A model generated the notes under the pieces. The model was not told where the DNA came from and did not search any database. It was given only the letters and a program-made list of their open reading frames with translations. 55,478 bases of DNA from assembly GCA_003971905.1 (NCBI GenBank), contig RSEE01000171.1:1-55478 (forward strand). The letters run 5' to 3'. Positions 46,627 through 55,478 of the stretch are shown in pieces. This DNA is from Moniliella sp. 'wahieum' (taxonomy: Eukaryota > Basidiomycota > Moniliellomycetes > Moniliellales > Moniliellaceae). How positions within the stretch are numbered: position 1 is the first letter of the stretch; each line of letters opens with the position of its first letter. The translations under genes were made by a program, and so were the position numbers.

Positions 46627-46705
46627 TCCCCGCCGCCGCCATGCCGTATGCAGAAACCATCATCGATCATGCGTCGTTTGTCGCCACGCACCCTGCCGCT
46701 GTGGT

Positions 46706-46752
46706 GTCACATGTCACATGTCACATGTCACATGCCCCACGTCACCTGTCAG
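46706..46752. repeat. GTCAC heptad array with a skipped unit
   Basis: GTCAC starts at 46706, 46713, 46720, 46727 and 46741, then GTCAG at 46748. The 14-bp step between 46727 and 46741 keeps the 7-bp phase, as if one unit had decayed. Lies about 515 bp upstream of the Msb2-like start. Confidence 0.9.
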
Positions 46753-47265
46753 ACGCATGTCAGGGCAGCCCGCAGCAGGCCCACTTCCTGCCCGCGCACC
46801 TGCGCTGTGCCCTGTGGTGCCATGCCCATGACCAGCAGCTCCACCCCGCCGCACGGCACGGCGCCAGCCGCCCCTGCCGGCGGGTGATCTGCAGCTGCCA
46901 TGTTCACACTGCCGACGTTCCGAGCTGCCGCATGCGTCATGCATGTCATGCTTCATGCTTCATGTCAAGCTTTTGCACTCCGCTCAGCACGCCCCCCCGC
47001 AGAACCATCCATGCACGGCGCCTGTCACGGCCTGTGCCCAGCAGGTGCTGTCTGCCCAGCCGGCACGCCCACACCCACACCCCCACCACCCACACCCGCA
47101 TCCCCACCACCACCACCACCCCACCACCCCTCCTCCTCCCCCTCATCCCCTCTCCCTGCCGCGCTCTTTCTCCTCCACTCCTTACGCCTCCACCCCCCCC
47201 CCCACCCGCGGCCGCCTCTCCCTGTCCCTGTCCTCCCCCTGGTGGTGTGCGCGCCCAACCGCACC

Positions 47266-50200
47266 ATGCGTCTCCACCGCCGCCTCCTCGCCCTCCCACT
47301 TGCCCTCACCCTCACCCTCACCCTCACCCCTCGCCCTCGCCCTCGCCCTCGCCCTTGCCCGCGACGCCCACGCCCACCAGCTCAGGCCACTCGCGCCCGA
47401 CCTCCCGTCCCGCCACCGCCACCTTGCCCGCCTCCCCGCCCACGCCCCCCCCGCCCTTGCCGCGCGACGCGTCGGACAAGTCGTCGGACGAGTGGTGGGA
47501 ACACCTCCTCAATAATGCAAGGGTAGCCACCCAATCTGCTGTCTCCTCCTCTTTTTCTTCTTCTTCCTCTTCTTCTCCTTCCCCCCCCTCTTCTTCTTCT
47601 CTTTCCCCCTCCCCCTCCGCCACGCGCCAGAGTTCTCCGCTCCCACACCCCTCTGTCGACCGTCCCAGCTCCAGCTCTAGCTTCAGCTCCAGCGCGAGCT
47701 CCATCTCTAGCTCCATCTCCAGCTCCAGCGACAGTTCCTCATCGAGCAAGGCACCTACGCAAAGTAAGCCGACGCATTCAAGCTCCGCAACCCGTCACCC
47801 CGGCCCCGTACCCCTCTGCTTCCTCCGCCTTGTCCTCAAGCGACCCGTCGAGCTCCTCTTCTCTCTCCTCCCTCCTCCTCCACGATCAGACTCGTCCGCG
47901 TCCGCGTCCACGTCCCCAGCTGGAGCCCCTCCAGCCCCCCTGTCCAGCACCGTTCTTCCTCTTCGTCTGACCTGGCAAGTAGTGATAGTTGGACCGTGAC
48001 CGTGACCGTGACTGCGTCTTCACCTGGATCGACCACGACCAGATGGGATCCGTCCAGTTCGACGGTGTTGCCTCTAGCCCCTCTCCGTACCACTCCCACC
48101 ACTCCCCGACGGATACCTGGACGGATACCTGGACGGACACCTCGACGGACACCTCGACGGATACCTGGACAGATACTTGGACGGATACCTGGACGGATAC
48201 TTGGACGGATACCTGGACGGATACTTGGACGTCTGCACCTGAGTCTGCTTCGCCCACTTGGTCCAGCCCAACCCCAGTTTCGGCTTCAGCGTCCGCCAGT
48301 GCATTTTCTCCTACGCCTTCGAGCACCCGGCACCACCGTCCGTGGTCCAGTTCGTCCTCAGCGTCAGACTCGGCGTCGGACTCGGACTCAGCCTCGTGGA
48401 GCTTGAGCAGTCCCTGGTGGTCTCCTTCACCCTCGTCTTGGCCAGCCAAGTTCGGTAGACAGCCCGACGGACGTCTCGTCTGATAGTTCGTGGTGGTCGC
48501 CAAGTTCGAGCTGGGAGTGGACGCCGAGTTCGAGCGCCGAGTGGACGCCCAGTTCCAGCTGGGAGTGGACGCCAAGTTCGACGGAGTGGATGCCAAGTTC
48601 AAGCGCCGAGTGGACACCAAGTTCGACGGAATGGATGCCCAGTTCGAGCTTGGAGTGGACACCGAGTTCGAGCTTGGAGTGGACACCAAGTTCGAGCTTG
48701 GAGTGGACGCCAAGTTCAAGCGCGGAAAGTTGGTCTCCCTCTTCCTCTCCTTACCCCCATCATTACAGTCCGACCACCTCAAGCGACGCGACACCGGTCT
48801 CACCCACTTCCTCGGCTGACGGTAGCTCCCCTGGTTCGTCTAGCTCCCTCGTCTGGGGAAGCAGCTCTAGCGTGGTGTCGGGGTCGGACAGCAGCTCGGT
48901 ACCGGCTTCTGGCACCAGCTCCGTGTTTGGATCTGGATCTGGATCTGGTTCCGGTTCGGGATGGAGCTCGATTTCTGGTTCCAGCTTTGCTTCGGACTCC
49001 ATCAGCCTAGCCTCGTCCGCCTACCCGCTTCGAGCGCGCAATGGTCGGGTGGCAGTGCATCCAGACGTGGGGCAATTACGGTACGTCGTCTACTTTGTCT
49101 TATACGGCAATCTCCTCGGACGCTACCGCGACCCTCTTACGTTTACGGATACGGATCCGACGGACTCGTTTTCTGTTGCCGCTTCGGTTCCATCTGCTTC
49201 GGGATCGAGTGGGTCCGGGTCCGGGCCCGGGTCCGCATCAAGTTTGTCAGAGCCGTCGGCGTCGAATAGCGAGTCGCAAGATTCTGGCAGCAGCTCGGCT
49301 ACGTCCTCTTTGTCTGCATTGGCCAGCTCCGAGTCCCAGGGCAGTTCCAGCTCCGAGTCCCAGGGCAGTTCCAGCTCCGAGTCTCAGGGCAGTTCCGGTA
49401 CCCGATCGAGTACACCACCTTATTACAACTATGCGCCAAGCGCGCGCTGCTGCTTCCTACCAGCTCTTCTTTCTCAGGCTCCATCAGCCCCGCCGAATCG
49501 AACAGTGGCTACTCGCCTGGCGCCACGGTATCCTACTCTTCCTCTGTGGCACCTGCGTCGTCCTCGGCGTTGCCAGCCCCTCTTCCCGCGACGATTGCGC
49601 CGATGAACGGTAGTCCGCAACAGCCGATCAACACGACCAGCATTTCTCTGCTGTTTAACCAGTCGGTCATGTGGTCCGATGTGGCGGGTCCGAGTGCGGG
49701 CGAACTTCCGGCGCAGTTGTTCAGTTTTATGCCTACGGTCGTTGCTACGGGTCTGGGCATTTCGCCAGCCCAAGTGATCACGTATGGACTGCAAGCGTAC
49801 CACGGTAACGGTCAAGTGGACTCGACCAACTGGCATTCACAAACGACGTACGAGGCGTACATACCTAAAGGTTTGGTGGCAGCATTGCAAGATGCAGTCA
49901 ACCATCCTGCCTCGGCCTTGTTCACCAATCAAACGCATGGGATCAATGCGCAACTAGCCTCGTTCATCACGCCGGGGTTCAACGTGCTCTCCGGCGCGGG
50001 GAACACCAAGTCAGCGCAGCTCAATGCGTCCGGTACAGGCAACGGGCACAAGAATACGGTACGGGACGCGTTGATTGGGGTATTTGTACCGCTTGTCGTC
50101 CTGCTCGCTGGGGCACTGGGGGCGTGCTACTATGGAAAAAGAAAAAGGACGTAAGGGACGCTGCGCTAGCACGGGAGAAACGCGAAACGGACGAACCGGT

Positions 50201-50892
50201 ATGGGGTACCAGCCCGTTACAGCGTCAAGCTACGATACGTTCCATCGGATTGCGCGAAACGTGGGACCCAACGGCTATGGAGGTGTCGACGTCTACGTCA
50301 ATGGCTATGTCTATGGACCAAGAACCAGGGTCCCCTGCTTCCTCCCCGTTTCCCCTCCCCCGCTTCCCATGTCGCTGCCGCGGGGGGATCGTAAGGACCA
50401 GTGCGTCGCACAGCGTACGAGACGGTTCCACTCCTACTCCCACGCGCACTTCCGTCTCCTCTCCGTCCTCCCCCTCCCCCCGCGGGAGCCGGACAAGCGC
50501 AAGCGCAAGCGCAAGGACAAAGGGACGTCCAAGTGCGGCAAGACAACCCGTTTGCCGAACACACAGCGATCGTGACCACGGGCCAATCTGTGCAATCGCA
50601 ACGTGCTTCAGTCGCGACGGGCGCAACGGTGTGACCTGGTCGCTCACTTCATCTTCTACGACTGAGCAACTTGTGTTCCCCGCGCGCTCCTGGCCTCGCA
50701 CCCATCCCTTCCTCCCCTCTGTCGGGCTTAACCTCCCGCGCAAGCCAAAGCCACTACTCGATCACTCATCACCCGGACGCAGCTAGTGTGCTTACTGAGT
50801 CGCAGCGGATCCAAGCTGCCTACCAAGCTCAGGACGAGTACCTTGCGAGTATACGAGACCGTGCACGAGACCGGGAACTAGAACGAGTATAG
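47266..50892 (+). CDS. Msb2-type signalling mucin, frame broken in repeats
   Basis: Cell-surface sensor mucin acting upstream of Cdc42/MAPK pathways in fungi. ATG at 47266 begins a signal-peptide-like MRLHRRLLALPLALTLTL. A long Ser/Thr/Pro-rich ectodomain follows with three tandem-repeat blocks (listed). The conserved juxtamembrane domain is at about 49630-50010: SISLLFNQSVMW, LPAQLFSFMPTVVATGLGIS, YEAYIPKGLVAALQDAVNHP and SALFTNQTHGINAQLASFI, matching the Msb2 extracellular domain pattern. The membrane segment is DALIGVFVPLVVLLAGALGA (about 50065-50128), followed by a basic stop-transfer run. The frame written stops at 50154 in an A-rich run (50134-50151). A neighbouring frame continues as a plausible cytosolic tail (KDVRDAALAREKRETDEPVWG), and the end SITHHPDAASVLTESQRIQA reaches a stop at 50892. 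Several other frame changes fall in the repeats (about 47340, 47830, 48060, 48480 and 49500). Confidence 0.75.
48109..48228 (+). repeat. 12-bp coding repeat (Thr-Asp-Thr-Trp), ten units
   Basis: Ten consecutive 12-mers of the type ACGGATACCTGG, with two ACGGACACCTCG variants that replace Trp by Ser. In the mucin frame they encode TDTW repeats. Part of the Msb2-like ectodomain. Confidence 0.92.
48515..48724 (+). repeat. 24/21-bp coding repeat (Glu-Trp-Thr-Pro-Ser), nine units
   Basis: Nine units encoding EWTPSSSx, EWTPSST or EWMPSSSx, seven of 24 bp and two of 21 bp. Part of the Msb2-like ectodomain; Ser/Thr/Pro for O-glycosylation with one Trp per unit. Confidence 0.92.
49331..49398 (+). repeat. 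24-bp coding repeat (SESQGSSS), about three units
   Basis: Three units GAGTCCCAGGGCAGTTCC plus AGCTCC, the last one partly changed. Encodes a Ser-rich segment of the mucin ectodomain shortly before the conserved domain. Confidence 0.9.
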
Positions 50893-51638
50893 AGCCGCAC
50901 GTGGGTACGACGGATCGCCGCGCGTCAGAACGGTCTAGTTCCGACCCATTTGCTGATCGTCACTCGCGTCGTTGTCCCTCTCCCACTCGTTGCCCGACGC
51001 GCTAGGCTGCCGAGGCCCCCGCCCTCCGTCGCCCATGGGTTGGCGGGTACAATGCTAACCCGTTTTACTCCACTGGGAGCGTACTAAAGCTTAAAAGGCG
51101 ACTAAGGCCGGGCTAAGACTTCACGTCGAATCCCCCACCCCCCCCATCCCAATTCCCAATTTTGGACTGTCTATCGTCACCCCACCCCGCCCCGAACCGC
51201 CCGTACACGTATGGTATGGTACAACGATCGGAACGTGCGCGTGCTGGTTTTGCTGGTCAGCCACACGCGGTACCTTGGTCTTTCTTGTTTCTTTCCTTTC
51301 CTTTCCTTTCTTTTCTTTTCCTTTCTTTTCTTCCTTTTTTTGGTTGTCGTTTGGTTCTGTTGGGTTTTAGCCGGCGCTGGGCGCTACACGCTGGGCGTTG
51401 TTTGACTGGAAACGGGCTTGCTTTCGCGTCACGGATCGGTCCCCCCCCCTCTCCTCCCAGCCCTCCTCCATTTTCCTTTCTCCTTCCCTTCCCTTCTCCT
51501 TCCCTTCCCCTTCTCCTTCCCCTTATCCTTATTCTTATTATTATCCTTCCTCTTTATGCCCGTGCTCGAACCCCTTAACCAACTCTCCCCACTGCATTTT
51601 ATTGTCCTTTCCCACCCCGCTCTGGCGCCTTGCACTTT

Positions 51639-51685
51639 GAGTCTTGAGTCTTGAGTCTTGAGTCTTGAGTTTTGAGCCTTGAGTC
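51639..51685. repeat. GAGTC heptad array, seven units
   Basis: GAGTC, GAGTC, GAGTC, GAGTC, GAGTT, GAGCC and GAGTC start at 51639, 51646, 51653, 51660, 51667, 51674 and 51681, each separated by TT. Exact 7-bp period. Confidence 0.92.
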
Positions 51686-52032
51686 TCTTATGCTGCCTGG
51701 CTGCACCGCGATGTTATCCTACTCTTTCTTCATTCTACATTCTTCGTTCTTGGTATTTGTTGCTTAGAGGTACCGGATGACGGGGTTGGGATATGGCTGA
51801 GGTACTGGTACCTGGTACCTCTGGTCCGCGGGGTGCTTCCTCCTTGCTTTTGCTCAGTCGTGGATCGATTCTACGTTCTACCTTACCCTCTCGTGAGACG
51901 ATGATCGTCCGGAACCTGTGCCTGTGCCAACTCCTCAGCCCACTCCTCAGCCAACTCCTGTGAGGAGTTGGGAAGGTGGGGGGGATAGCTTGCTTCGTCC
52001 CCAGCTTTGATTCGTAACTTAACTGTCCAAAC

Positions 52033-52080
52033 GCCTAATTGCCTAAATGCCTAAATGCCTAAATGCCTAAATGCAGAAAT
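52033..52080. repeat. 8-bp tandem repeat GCCTAAAT, six units
   Basis: GCCTAATT, then GCCTAAAT four times, then GCAGAAAT, starting at 52033 and stepping by eight. Confidence 0.92.
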
Positions 52081-52720
52081 GGTTTGCCTTCAATGTTACC
52101 TTCTAATATAATGTCTGTCTTTCATCGCTTTCCCAACCCCCCCGCGCTCCCTTTGCTCTTCCTTCCTCCCTTTCGTCCCTCGCTTTCCCTCCCTTGCCCT
52201 CATTGCCCGGGATTTTCACCCCTCCCCCCTACTCGTGATTCGGGAAGAACGAGCGGTACCGTCGTACACTTTATTTCGCACGTCACGCCCACCTTTTACG
52301 TTTTTTTAATTGTTTTCTGCCTCTTCTCGCCCCCCCCCTGGTCTTCCTGCATTTTGCCGTGTAGCCCCTCGCCCTACGCTTTCCTTTCTTTCTAGAGGCT
52401 GGAAATAAAGTGGAGAGGGGAAGGGGAGAAGGGGAAGGGGGGAAGGGCTCTGTTCATTGGATCCCTTTGTTTTGCTTGAATTTTGCTGCTCAGTTCAGCG
52501 TACTACTTACGTAGTGCATGGTAAGTGGGAAGTGGTGAATGGGGAGTTGGGAGTGGGGTGTACGTTGGAACGAAGGAGATGGTAGACGTCGCTCGGGTGA
52601 CTGGGGTACACAGCTAGTTGGGTGTACCTCTGTACTACTAGTAGCGTTGACAGTATTGGGCTTATATTAGCTTGGTGGTGCGGCAGAGTACTTCAGTCCC
52701 GTACGTGTCCCCCGTGTCCC

Positions 52721-52764
52721 ATGTCCCACCAATGTCCCACCAATGTCCCACCAATGTCCCACCC
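52721..52764. repeat. 11-bp tandem repeat ATGTCCCACCA, four units
   Basis: Units start at 52721, 52732, 52743 and 52754. The last ends CCC instead of CCA. Confidence 0.92.
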
Positions 52765-53075
52765 GCTTCTCCCAGGCCGTTCCACCACCCCACTATCATT
52801 ATAGGCTGCATACCCTCCTACCCTCCAGCCGCTCCACGTCTCCCTTGCCACACGACCCAACGGAGGCCGAAGCGAACCAACCAATCAAAATGCATCAACG
52901 CCAAAACGAGTGACGATGGTCGGGGGGGCAAAACAGGCAACAAAGGCAACAAGAAGGCAAAACAAGGCAAACGAGGCAAACCGAAACTCCAAGGCAACCG
53001 ACGGGACCAAGGGCGGGGAAAGGTATATATCGATGCCAGGGGGGTCACCACCACACAAGTGGACACAGCTTCCAC

Positions 53076-53107
53076 TCAGTACTCAAGCTTCAACCTTCAA
53101 GCTTCAA
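53076..53107. repeat. TCAA heptad array, five units
   Basis: TCAG, TCAA, TCAA, TCAA and TCAA start at 53076, 53083, 53090, 53097 and 53104. The other three bases are TAC, GCT, CCT and GCT. Exact 7-bp period. Confidence 0.9.
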
Positions 53108-53331
53108 CACCATCCCAACCCTACTCCCAGTCCTAATCCCAGTCCCAGTCTCAATCTGGATTCTACTCAAAGTCGCACTCCTGAGCACGCCCAACCCAAC
53201 GCAGGAGACAAACCCCAAAGGGGGATACCCAAAGGGGGATAAAAGCGCGCGGGGGTGAACAAGATGAGAGTCAAGCACCCGTCGGGAAAAGGGAGAGTTA
53301 TAGACGTAGGGGAAGGGGGGTGTAGACTGAT

Positions 53332-53366
53332 GAGTACCGAGTACTGAGTACTGAGTACTGAGCCTC
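53332..53366. repeat. GAGTACT heptad array, five units
   Basis: GAGTACC, GAGTACT three times, then GAGCCTC, starting at 53332 and stepping by seven. Confidence 0.92.
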
Positions 53367-53411
53367 GAAACTCAAGTAGACTGGCAAGTCGTCCCTCGAA
53401 AAACCAAACGC

Positions 53412-54243
53412 TTAATTCTTGCTGCGCAAAAAGTGGGAAAAGCGACTACCCTTGGGCGGCGGAGCATACGCCGGCGGAGGCGCCGCTTCCTCGCCCCCCG
53501 CGCCAGAGGGGGGCCGCAGCCGCACCCGCACCCGCACTCGCTTGACCCGCACCGGTACTGGTGCCAGACGAGCTGGGCGGGACAGGAGGTGCGGTAGGGG
53601 GAACAGGTAACGAGGGGTGAGCAGCAGGGGGCAAAGGGAGAGCCGGTGCACCCGTCCCCGTCCCTGCGACGGTTGTGGCAGTTGCTGCGGTTGCGGCCCC
53701 ACCAGGCGTAGGGGGGAGCGGGGTACTACTGCTTCTAGCCCCTGCCACAGGAGGTTGCGGGAGAGGCGCGACAGCAGGTTCAGGCCGGTCCGTAGGCGGA
53801 ACAAGGTGCGCGTCCGAAGGCTGGGTCAGCTGCGGTAGGTGGTCGTACAGTTGATCGTACCCTGGCACAGGGGGTGCCAGTGCATCTTCCGGCACGGAGG
53901 CAGGGTAGACCGAAGGAGCGTACCCAGCTGCACTTGGTGCGTAGCCTGTTCCGCCTGGCGCGTACCCCGAAGTAGGTGCAGACATGAGCGAAGGAGGGTA
54001 CGCTGTGCCCATGCCAGCGGAGCTGCCGGTGGTCGTGCGTGAGATAGGACCCGAGGCAGGGAACGTGCCTGGTGGAGGGGTGGGCAAGGACGCGTATGCA
54101 GCTACGTGCGCCAAGCTCGTTCGGCCCATAAGAGAAGGGTCAGGAGACGCAACGCGGTACATGCTCGGCGGGCCGGTGGACAGTGGCGTAGCACGCGACG
54201 CAGCGAGTAAAGATGCAGTGGCCGAATCGGGTGGGGAAAGCAT
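53412..54243 (-). CDS. Pro/Ala/Ser-rich protein with PPxY-like and GYAP repeats, incomplete model
   Basis: Not recognised. The open frame runs from about 54357, where the first in-frame ATG is at 54243 (MLSPPDSATASLL). The upstream codons may belong to an earlier exon. The translation is Pro/Ala/Ser/Thr-rich with a GYAPGGTGYAPSAAGYAPS repeat, PGYDQLYDHLP, and several PLPP/PPVPP stretches that could bind SH3 or profilin (inference). This frame ends in a low-complexity Gly/Ala tail at 53446. Another frame over the last 130 bp gives a more natural end, EEAAPPPAYAPPPKGSRFSH, stopping at 53412, so a base error near 53540 is likely. It could be a cytosolic tail of a larger protein; no membrane segment is visible here. 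It lies close behind the RRM gene stop on the same strand. Confidence 0.5.
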
Positions 54244-54407
54244 TCCTGCCCCCGCGCCCGTGGGTACAGCCACCACCGAGGACCCTGACACACTCGATTC
54301 GCATGGCACCCCCAAGTAATAAGACCTACTCGGTATATTGAGCTTATGGCCCTTCACATTTCATTGTCACTTCCTTGGGCCATGCGGGTTTTGAGCTCAG
54401 CTCAAGT

Positions 54408-55478
54408 TCAAGCTTCAGCCTCCCCCTCGGTCGGGTGGGTCCCAGCAAGAGGCGGGAAGTCATGAACGCGCGAGTCGAACTCGACGCGGATCGAACGGTC
54501 CCCTAGGGTGAACAGGTGGAACTTCTCTTGCGCCTTGATCGCGTCGTCGATCGTGCTGAACTGGACGAGTCCTTGGCCCTTGCTCCGCGTGCCCTTGTAC
54601 AGCACGGTGGCTCCCGTCAACGGTCCCGCCTTGCCAAACAGCTCGGCCAACTGCTCCGTCGTCGTCGACCAAGGAAGGTTAAACACCGCCAGTTGACGTG
54701 TCTTCTCCACATTGGCCTGGGCCTCAGAAGGCGACTCAAAGTCAACCTGGAGGGTCTGATCGTGGAACTGAATGCCGTTCAGGGCAGCCTGGACCGCCTT
54801 CGCCGCCGCTTCATCCTGCATTACCACATTCCCTTCGCGCGTGGCCCTGTTAACCTCCGCCCTGAGCGGGGGATACTCTTCTGGCGCACGAAATCCTTGA
54901 GATCTTGCCAGCGCACCCCAGCTGGAACCTGTACGGAGGAAAATGAGGGTCAACCCTTGCCCACGGTCTTCATGCAGCAGTACACAGCACAGAGGGACAA
55001 CGTACATTCCGCACCAGTAGCGTAACGCCTGCCGTATACTCACCATGGGGATCGCTCGGCACGCGATCTTCACGGACAAACGCCAAGCGGCCCTGAAGTT
55101 CGCAGTCATGCAACTCTTGGAGCGCTCTTTGGGCCTCCTCGGCCGTCGCATACTCCACTAGCGCGCATCCCGCACTGCGGCCGCTGCTCCGCACAAAGAT
55201 TTTGGCCGAACGCACCGTCCCTACCTGGGCCATGAATTCGACCAAGGCGGGGGTCTCAAGGGTGTAGGGCAGGTTGCCCACGTAGACACGTTTCTCTCCT
55301 GGCTACCCGGGCGCGCCACCATGGTGGGTTGTCCGTCAGAATCACCAGAGACGCTGGGCTGCGAGTCCTCCGCGACGCTGCCCCCTCTACAGACGAAGGG
55401 AAAACGAAGTGGTGAAGAGGAGACGGAAGCAGGGAGAACGACCGCTGCTTCATAGGCTCGGGAGACGGTAGGCCCGAC
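54408..55478 (-). CDS. multi-RRM RNA-binding protein, Gbp2/Hrb1-like (partial, N-terminus beyond or unclear)
   Basis: Nuclear RNA-binding protein with RRM domains of the Gbp2/Hrb1 (SR-like, mRNA export) type, by family resemblance. RRM1: VYVGNLPYTLETPALVEFM with SAGCALVEYATAEEAQRAL and GRLAFVREDR (about 55290-55065). A GTGAGT donor at about 55047 and a TACAG acceptor near 54930 bound an intron. RRM2 is split between frames: WQDLKDFVRQ in one, then REGNVVMQDEAAAKAVQAAL with LQVDFE in another, so a base is probably missing near 54885. RRM3: QLAVFNLPWSTTTEQLAELF, SKGQGLVQFSTIDDAIKAQE and SIRVEFDSR, then a short acidic end to the stop at 54408. Upstream of RRM1 the frame also breaks near 55295, so the start is not defined. 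The gene may extend past the window edge. Confidence 0.72.

Larger units (their letters stand above)
45505..47265. other. intergenic region holding tRNA-Cys and repeat arrays
   Basis: Apart from the tRNA no gene is supported up to the Msb2-like start. 45590-45620 and 45835-45900 are TGTTCT/GTTCTT-rich. 46521-46570, 46601-46626 and 46706-46752 are short tandem arrays listed separately. 47060-47260 is a C-rich, CCACCC-type leader. Confidence 0.55.
50893..53411. other. repeat-rich intergenic region
   Basis: About 2.5 kb without a supported gene. Pyrimidine microsatellites TTTCC/TTCCC run at 51280-51350 and 51465-51545. Tandem arrays with 7-, 8- and 11-bp periods are listed separately. 52915-52990 is an AGGCAA/ACAAGG-rich stretch. 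Open frames are all short and low complexity. Confidence 0.55.

Noticed and set aside
46501..46760. CRISPR-like direct repeats
   Set aside because: Units are 7 or 10 bp and contiguous, without unique spacers of constant length, and the DNA is nuclear fungal.

Overview
The window looks like nuclear DNA of a fungus, most likely a basidiomycete (an Ustilaginomycotina-type smut or yeast is my guess, by inference only). Protein-coding genes are GC-rich and cut by short GT-AG introns of about 70-145 nt, often with GTACGT or GTGCGT donors. ATGs sit in CCACCATG-like contexts, and a tRNA-Cys carries a nuclear-type intron and a Pol III T-run. The gene set (GAP1-type permease, OPT transporter, Xpt1-like Stealth phosphotransferase, Msb2-type signalling mucin, RNR2, OYE-like flavoenzyme, Rrn5-like Pol I factor) fits a fungus.

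Layout, left to right. A seven-exon amino-acid permease (2488-4996). A 1.69-kb tandem duplication (5391-8768) carrying an acidic, Pro/Ser-rich protein gene. An AIFM2-like FAD/NAD oxidoreductase with several broken frames (10364-12100). A long gene-poor stretch, then an OYE/YqjM-like oxidoreductase (15047-16348, minus). A divergent pair: mitochondrial ribosomal protein uS17m (minus) and a large SANT-domain Rrn5-like protein (plus). A TPT/DMT sugar-phosphate transporter (23175-24270). An 11-kb tandem array (about 27885-39010) with one diverged, 3'-complete OPT gene and two 3'-truncated copies, each unit also carrying a LINE-like fragment. RNR2 with MCB sites (39711-40990). A Stealth-family xylosylphosphotransferase-like gene (41844-45504). 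tRNA-Cys(GCA). A Msb2-like mucin (47266-50892). A simple-repeat-rich gap. Finally a Pro-rich protein and a multi-RRM protein running off the right edge (minus).

Two themes cross the whole window. First, many genes carry single-base frame breaks, often in short homopolymers, and near-identical repeat copies differ by 1-2 nt indels. This suggests an incompletely polished long-read assembly, although decay of some loci is possible. Second, intergenic DNA repeatedly contains short degenerate arrays with an exact 7-bp period (a fixed 4-5-bp core plus 2-3 variable bases). The GTCAC type occurs beside OYE, the TPT transporter, RNR2, the Xpt1-like gene and Msb2. I cannot name these arrays and regard them as the most interesting unexplained signal.

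Functionally the genes are a mix of nutrient uptake (permease, OPT), redox (AIFM2-like, OYE), nucleotide synthesis (RNR2), ribosome production (uS17m, Rrn5-like), and secretory/cell-surface functions (TPT transporter, Xpt1-like, Msb2). No operon-like or cluster logic is evident.
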